From: CAIYOL01 sp964494805
GTDB taxonomy: Bacteria > Planctomycetota > Phycisphaerae > Sedimentisphaerales > Anaerobacaceae
DNA: 64,000 nucleotides
Assembly: GCA_964494805.1 (NCBI GenBank)
Contig: CAZBST010000005.1
Span: forward strand, 1-64,000
Direction: 5' to 3'
Shown: positions 59,265-64,000 of the stretch, in pieces
How positions within the stretch are numbered: position 1 is the first letter of the stretch
Layout of the letters: each line of letters starts with the position of its first letter
Program-made: the position numbers and the translations under genes
The notes under the pieces: model-generated
What the model saw: the letters and a program-made list of their open reading frames with translations, nothing else
What the model was told of the DNA's origin: nothing
The model's database searches: none

Positions 59265-60512
59265 ACGAGAAAACTCACTTTCATTCTGGTGGGATTTTTA
59301 AATATAATATGTTTTGGGGCAGATATTTACGTGAACCACACGGGTTCGGCCACGCCGCCTTATGACACAGAGGCCAGAGCATCAACCGATATACAGGTTG
59401 CTCTGGATGCTGCAGATAGTGGTGATACTGTTTGGATTAAAGCGGATGCCAATTATGTAATGAACGGAGTTGACCAGCAGGCGGCCCAATTCGATTTAGA
59501 TGTTAGCAGCAGGGTAACAATAAAAGGCTATTATCTAACGCCTGGCGACCAAGATTATGGCGGAGCATATTACAAAGACCCAGACTACGGCTGGGCAGTC
59601 ATAGATGCAAACAACGGAAATTTTAATGTTTTCGGAGTAGGTACTAAATCATATCTTAAGTGGCAAAATCTTAAAATCACAAATGTAGCATCAACTCAAA
59701 ACCCCTTCGAATTTGCACCATCAACTCAAATTCCAACCGGATATGTAATACGAAATTGCTGGATTACGGGAGGTTGTAGGGCAATCCAATGCACGAAGAT
59801 TTCCTCCATACAAATACAAGATTGCAAATTTACAGGGACGTATGGCACAAGTATAACAGATGCGGTTGTGTATTCGTCCTCCAATACTGATGCAGCATTG
59901 ATAGAATCTTGCGAATTTGCCCACAGCAATGCTAATGAGTCAATACGCTTTGTTGGTTATGGAGGATATTTAATTTGTAACAATATTTTTAATATAAGCG
60001 GCACCGTAGACTCCGTTTTGAACCTTTCCTACAATGCATTTGTTATCAATAATACGATTTACAAAAATAGCGGAGGTTCTATCAATAAAGGCATTAATTT
60101 TACGACTTGGGCGGGTCCAAGTGCAGCATTTAATAACATCATCGTAGGTTGCACGACAAGCATAAATGAGGAAGCAACAATTAACTTTGGGGGGTGGAAT
60201 TGCTTTTACAACAACGGCTCAAATTGGACATTGCGCGATGGTGATATAGTGGCTGACCCGCAGTTTATAGATGCGGCAGGCGGCGATTTCAGGCTTATGC
60301 CTTCCTCACCCTGTGTGAACGCAGGCAGGCCAACATTGGGTGGCGGCAAGACAACCATAGGTGCCTGGCAGCCTGCAAGCTACGAGTCTGTGCCTTCAGG
60401 GGATTTGAACAACGATTCCAAAGTCGATTTTTATGACTTTGCAAAGATGGCTTCAAACTGGCTTATAGACTGCACGACCGACCCGGACAACCCGGCCTGT
60501 GAGCCGAAATAA
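59265..60512 (+). CDS. Beta-helix protein with dockerin tail, apparent ACG start
   Basis: The signal peptide (RKLTFILVGFLNIICFGA) is complete only if translation starts at codon 59265, which is ACG, not ATG; AAGGAGG (59252-59258) lies six bases before it. The first standard start is GTG 59289, which would cut the signal peptide short. The body (about 30-360) is a beta-helix with ASTDIQVALDAADSGDTVWI at its start and SPCVNAGRP near its end, followed by GDLNNDSKVDFYDFAKMASNWL and the tail PACEPK. Exported, probably surface-attached. Either the ACG is used, or it is a mutation or an assembly error. Confidence 0.75.
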   Translation, partial: TRKLTFILVGFLNIICFGADIYVNHTGSATPPYDTEARASTDIQVALDAADSGDTVWIKADANYVMNGVDQQAAQFDLDVSSRVTIKGYYLTPGDQDYGGAYYKDPDYGWAVIDANNGNFNVFGVGTKSYLKWQNLKITNVASTQNPFEFAPSTQIPTGYVIRNCWITGGCRAIQCTKISSIQIQDCKFTGTYGTSITDAVVYSSSNTDAALIESCEFAHSNANESIRFVGYGGYLICNNIFNISGTVDSVLNLSYNAFVINNTIYKNSGGSINKGINFTTWAGPSAAFNNIIVGCTTSINEEATINFGGWNCFYNNGSNWTLRDGDIVADPQFIDAAGGDFRLMPSSPCVNAGRPTLGGGKTTIGAWQPASYESVPSGDLNNDSKVDFYDFAKMASNWLIDCTTDPDNPACEPK

Positions 60513-60673
60513 TTAAAGAGAAAAGAGTCATACATACGTAAGAGCACAGGTAAACAAAAATGCTGAAACCCTTTGGTGCTGCAAGAAACAACGTCTCATA
60601 ATATATGTTATGTTTCATTGGGCTTAGTTTTGGGCCAAATAGCCGATTTGCGTGTTTTTGGCTTTCTGCTTAC

Positions 60674-62299
60674 TTATAGCTGATTATTGAGCGCCTGGGC
60701 GGCTGTGTCCGAAAGGTTATCCCACATAGCAGCAGCTCTATCTAACAGACCTAGGTTTTGAAGAACTACTGAGATGTTCACTGTCGCATCAGCACAGGTG
60801 AAATTATTCTCCAGTAAACGGTTGAGATTGATGAGCGACGATGCAAACTTGAGACTGTCACAATAAAGCAAGGCAGCTTTATAATGCAGTTCGAGCGTAT
60901 TCCTATCGAGACAGTCAGGGCCAATCAGCTGCTCCAGTGCATTCTGTCTCTGGCCGGTTTCAAACAGGCATAGTGCTAGCTTGTTCCTGGCCCTGGCATA
61001 GGTTGGGTTAAGCTCCAGAGCGGTCTGCAATAATTTGATGGCCTCGTTTAACTTTCCGACGCTCGTCATTAGAACGCCAAGTCTATAGTGTAAATCCGGG
61101 TTTTGCGAACCGTGAGCGATTTGCTGCTGATGAACGCCAATCACATCCTTGATGAGATTCATTGAGTCATTTTTAAGAAGGCCGATTGAGTCGTCCTTAT
61201 CGTGAGATTCAGAATTTATGACAAAATCTGTTTTGAACTGCAGGGTGGCTGTTTCGGCAAGCAGCAAGGAGCTGTTGGCGTCAATTGCCGCAGCCAGCGA
61301 TAGTGTTAGTAAAGCGCCTGAGATATTGCCGGCCGATTTCTGGGCAATTGCAAGTCCGATATACGCATCGACTATCTGGTCATTTATCTCGACTGCTCTA
61401 TTGAATTGCTGGGCGGCGAGCCGCTCGTCGCACATCTGCAAATAGTGTGTTCCAAGCTTTATAGTCGCATCCAGGAAACCCGGGCAAATACGAATCGCAT
61501 CTTCATATCGTGAAACTGCCTCTGTCGTAGCACCCAGCATACTAAGCACATCGGCGTATTTGACGAGCAAATCCGCCTTGTCCGGCTGTGCTTCTATCAA
61601 ATTTTCAAGCTCCTCGGCTGCCTTGTGAAGCTGGCCAGCGGCAATGAGTTCGTCTAAACAATCATCATCAGCGTGAAAATTGTCCGGATGTATTAAAATT
61701 GCAGTGTTAAATGTTTCAATGGCCTTTACATATTTGGCGCCGGCAATATATAAATGGCCAAGCGCTAACAACGTTGGCAGGTCATCGGGATATTCGTTCC
61801 TTAATAGCTCATATTCGGCCGTGGTATTTTCCAGCTGGCCGTTTTTGAAATAAATGGCAGCCAGTCGCTGCCTTGGGAGTTGTAAATAGTTTTTGAACTT
61901 TAGACAATCCTGATAAAACTCTACAGCTTCAGACTCTTTGCCGAGGCGTTCATAACAGTGTCCCAGCGCATAAAGGGCCATTGTATTGTTCGGCTGACGC
62001 GAATAGACCGAGTTTAACTCTTCGATGGCACTATCCAGCCGATTTTGGTGCAGACACATTGCTGCCGATGCCAATCGCCCGCGTGTGCAGGAAGGATTTT
62101 CAAAAAGATACAGCCTTAGCTGCTCTTGGGCGGTGTCGGTCTTTCTATTGCTCATCAGCTCAATGACTTTATCTAACCGCTGTACCTGTGAAGGTTCGTT
62201 ATCGTTTTTTAGAGGTTCGGCTGCATTCAGCCAATGCCATATCAAATCGGCCGTATCGACCGTCATCCCCCTGCCGAGAATTTCCAGCAATCTACTCAT
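60674..62299 (-). CDS. Tetratricopeptide repeat protein
   Basis: 541 residues, nearly all helical, with about ten TPR units (for example NTMALYALGHCYERLGKESE, LPTLLALGHLYIAGAKYVKA, PDLHYRLGVLMTSVGKLNEA). No signal peptide or enzyme domain, so probably a cytoplasmic scaffold. It has no close neighbours on the same strand within 300 bases. Confidence 0.85.
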   Translation of the reverse strand: MSRLLEILGRGMTVDTADLIWHWLNAAEPLKNDNEPSQVQRLDKVIELMSNRKTDTAQEQLRLYLFENPSCTRGRLASAAMCLHQNRLDSAIEELNSVYSRQPNNTMALYALGHCYERLGKESEAVEFYQDCLKFKNYLQLPRQRLAAIYFKNGQLENTTAEYELLRNEYPDDLPTLLALGHLYIAGAKYVKAIETFNTAILIHPDNFHADDDCLDELIAAGQLHKAAEELENLIEAQPDKADLLVKYADVLSMLGATTEAVSRYEDAIRICPGFLDATIKLGTHYLQMCDERLAAQQFNRAVEINDQIVDAYIGLAIAQKSAGNISGALLTLSLAAAIDANSSLLLAETATLQFKTDFVINSESHDKDDSIGLLKNDSMNLIKDVIGVHQQQIAHGSQNPDLHYRLGVLMTSVGKLNEAIKLLQTALELNPTYARARNKLALCLFETGQRQNALEQLIGPDCLDRNTLELHYKAALLYCDSLKFASSLINLNRLLENNFTCADATVNISVVLQNLGLLDRAAAMWDNLSDTAAQALNNQL

Positions 62300-62602
62300 A
62301 CACCCTCACAATCCAGTAAACTAATGTATTGTTCTCCACCGACGAATATCGACTATTGCACCACGATTGTTAATCGGTGTTTGCCTAATTTAGTTTTCTA
62401 AATATCCATTTTTCGTGGTATAAATGGCGATTGTGTGTGATGTAGGGGTTGTTAGGGTTCTAATCCATGGTAGGCGGTCAGAGAGAAGAGATTTGCGGAC
62501 TTTACCCCCCTGCCGTCTAAAAACAGCCCGCAAAACCTCTAAAGGCCGCAAATTCAAACCGTTCTAATATCAATTGCAGCCCCGATTGAAGCTGAGAAAT
62601 TG
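62300..62602. other. Intergenic region
   Basis: No gene, RNA or strong repeat was recognised in this stretch between the TPR and receiver genes. It should hold the TPR promoter. Confidence 0.5.
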
Positions 62603-63085
62603 TTAATCTGCTTTTAGAGCTTGTGCCTGTTTTTCTATTTCACTCAGATAAGCCAATGTGCGTTCGAGCTTGTCGGTTAGGTGCTTTAACTTCAGCATGG
62701 TCTTAACCCGTGTTACAAGTTCCAGTTTATTCACAGGCTTGCTTAAAAAGTCGTCCGTGCCGGAGTCAATGCCGCGTTCAATATCGCCGAATTCATTAAG
62801 TGCCGTTACCATTATCACCGGAATGTCACTAGTCTTAGGGTCGTTTTTTAACCTCTTACAAACCTCGAACCCGCTCATTTTAGGCATCATTACATCCAGT
62901 AAAATCAAATCGGGTGGGCTGTTGCCTATAATCTCCAGTGCTTCCGGGCCGTCATGCGCTGGAACAGTCTCGCAGTCCATATCCTCAAGATAAGCCTGCA
63001 GCAGTTCGAGATTTTGCTGATTGTCGTCGACAACCAGCACTACCGGCGTTTTTTCTTGCTCTTTTTTTGACTTTACTGGGTTCAT
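62603..63085 (-). CDS. CheY-like response regulator receiver protein
   Basis: 160 residues. Receiver domain with acidic pair VVDDN, phosphoryl Asp in PDLILLDVMMPKMSGFEV, VMVTAL-type Thr, and Lys in DFLSKPVNKLEL. A helical tail (RTLAYLSEIEKQAQALKAD) replaces a DNA-binding domain, so it probably signals by protein contact. No kinase is adjacent. The next gene upstream starts 20 bases away on the same strand. Confidence 0.93.
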   Translation of the reverse strand: MNPVKSKKEQEKTPVVLVVDDNQQNLELLQAYLEDMDCETVPAHDGPEALEIIGNSPPDLILLDVMMPKMSGFEVCKRLKNDPKTSDIPVIMVTALNEFGDIERGIDSGTDDFLSKPVNKLELVTRVKTMLKLKHLTDKLERTLAYLSEIEKQAQALKAD

Positions 63086-63104
63086 AAAAAGCTGCTCCTA
63101 TCAT

Positions 63105-63620
63105 TTACTTTTTCAAAGCTTTTAAAATTGCTGTGCAGAAGGCCGGCAAATCATCCGGTTTGCGGGATGTAATCAAATTTCCGTCCACGACACACTCGGC
63201 ATCTACATATTCAGCTCCTGCGTTTTTAATGTCGTCTTTAATCGCCATAAAGCAGGTTGCTTTCCTGCCTTTATAGATTTTCGTGCTGCACAGCAGCCAT
63301 CCGCCGTGGCAGATAGCCGCTATAACTTTGCCGGCATTGACCATATCGTTTGCGAATTTTATAACATCCGCACTTCTGCGCATAAAATCTGGAGCAAAAC
63401 CGCCCGGCACAATCATACAATCATAATCGGAGGCGTCGGCTTTGCCGGCTGCAACGTTTGAGACGCAGGGATAGCCCTCTTTTGAATGGTATTCTTTTTT
63501 TGCTTCCGCTGCGACAAAATCGACCTCGACCCCCCCTTCTCTGAGCCGATAATAAGGGTACCAGACTTCGAGAACCTGATACATTTCGTCAACCATAATA
63601 GCTATTTTCTTCGCCGTCAT
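63105..63620 (-). CDS. DJ-1/PfpI-family protein
   Basis: 171 residues. The nucleophile elbow AAICHGGWLL holds the reactive cysteine, with the conserved Glu in the first third and the CFMAIKDDIKNAGAEYVDAECVVDGNLITSRKPDDLPAF end typical of PfpI/YhbO (written in part). Proposed roles for the family are deglycase or peptidase activity under carbonyl stress; the true activity is uncertain. It is probably in one transcript with the receiver gene. Confidence 0.92.
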   Translation of the reverse strand: MTAKKIAIMVDEMYQVLEVWYPYYRLREGGVEVDFVAAEAKKEYHSKEGYPCVSNVAAGKADASDYDCMIVPGGFAPDFMRRSADVIKFANDMVNAGKVIAAICHGGWLLCSTKIYKGRKATCFMAIKDDIKNAGAEYVDAECVVDGNLITSRKPDDLPAFCTAILKALKK

Positions 63621-64000
63621 TTTTAACTCTTCTTCCCGCTGCCTTTACTTGCGTCGGGAGACACAGGGGCCAATAACTCTACCTGCGATTAAAGCATCTA
63701 AGCGATGATATGTCAATCCTGACTATCCATTTTCTTCTTTACCAAGGCTGAGATGTGGAAGTACAATCATTGCATCCAAGAACTGGTTCACGTGTTTTTT
63801 AGTTTTAGTGTATGTTTCTTTTGTTTGTGTTAAAAAAATCAATAATATTATTCGGATACCAAGGTTGACAATTTTTCGTTAGCTATTATAATATATTTAT
63901 ATAAGAGTTTATTTTTACAGGTCTTAGAGTAAAAATATGTCTCCCCTGCCGCTTTGCCCCTCGGGGGGGGCAGCCAGGGGCAAGGCAAAAGCTCTAACTC
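63621..64000. other. Intergenic region at window end
   Basis: AT-rich, no convincing gene on either strand. A GCCCCTCGGGGGGGGC stretch near 63955-63972 could form a small hairpin. Confidence 0.5.

Overview
The window reads as a chromosomal segment of a planctomycete, most likely an uncultured, probably anaerobic Phycisphaerae-type member of the PVC group. The evidence is a DapL diaminopimelate aminotransferase, the PVC-type small basic protein (46321), several secreted beta-helix proteins ending in dockerin-like GDLNxD...NWL tails, a PEP-CTERM protein, an H-X9-DG-type pseudopilin-like protein, and a RACo-type corrinoid activase. There is one tRNA (Cys) and no rRNA, CRISPR array, insertion sequence or phage gene. 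Everything is inferred from the sequence alone; no database search was run.

Layout. 1-5106: a truncated FN3/repeat surface protein closed by a strong terminator, then an LptC-like gene overlapping a dockerin-tailed secreted protein. 5151-7733: clpB with an inverted-repeat operator over its promoter. 8228-8573: one copy of a dispersed intergenic repeat; its second copy lies inverted at 32888-33207. 8670-13390: RNase HII-like protein, STAS protein, Zn-alcohol dehydrogenase/macro-domain pair, small membrane proteins, a HEAT-like protein and a candidate small RNA. 13747-16842: tRNA-Cys, a TolC-like lipoprotein, then a non-coding block with an unusual triple-heptamer operator, a candidate small RNA and a Fur-family regulator. 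16866-22435: dapL, a folK-deoxynucleoside kinase fusion, panC, panD, lgt and a rhomboid protease.

22514-24610 is a three-gene minus-strand operon: ECF sigma factor, anti-sigma-like membrane protein and a secreted coiled-coil protein. 24694-27185 holds a cysteine-cluster protein, a 25-residue Arg/Lys-rich mini-protein and the RACo-like activase. 27462-35823 is accessory: a pseudopilin-like protein, a giant beta-helix/PQQ-like/dockerin protein, a sigma factor with a membrane tail, another dockerin protein and a two-lobed aspartic-protease-like lipoprotein. 36108-41765 is the classical rpmF-plsX-fabH-fabD-fabG-acpP-fabF fatty-acid operon (minus strand) behind a clear sigma-70-type promoter.

41976-46668: a flavin-type oxidase, small hypotheticals, a PEP-CTERM protein, a DUF4056-like lipoprotein, a SPOR-like membrane protein and the PVC small basic protein. 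47382-52430: a 1682-residue M4 metalloprotease with beta-helix and LamG modules. 52556-59120: an aminotransferase, a Na/Pi cotransporter and an nfeD-nfeD-floA membrane-microdomain operon. 59265-60512: a dockerin-tailed beta-helix protein whose natural start appears to be ACG. 60674-63620: a TPR protein, a CheY-like receiver and a DJ-1/PfpI protein.

The dominant theme is envelope and surface biology: lipoprotein maturation (lgt), membrane proteolysis (rhomboid, NfeD/FloA), membrane-linked sigma factors, and a family of large secreted repeat proteins with shared C-terminal tails.
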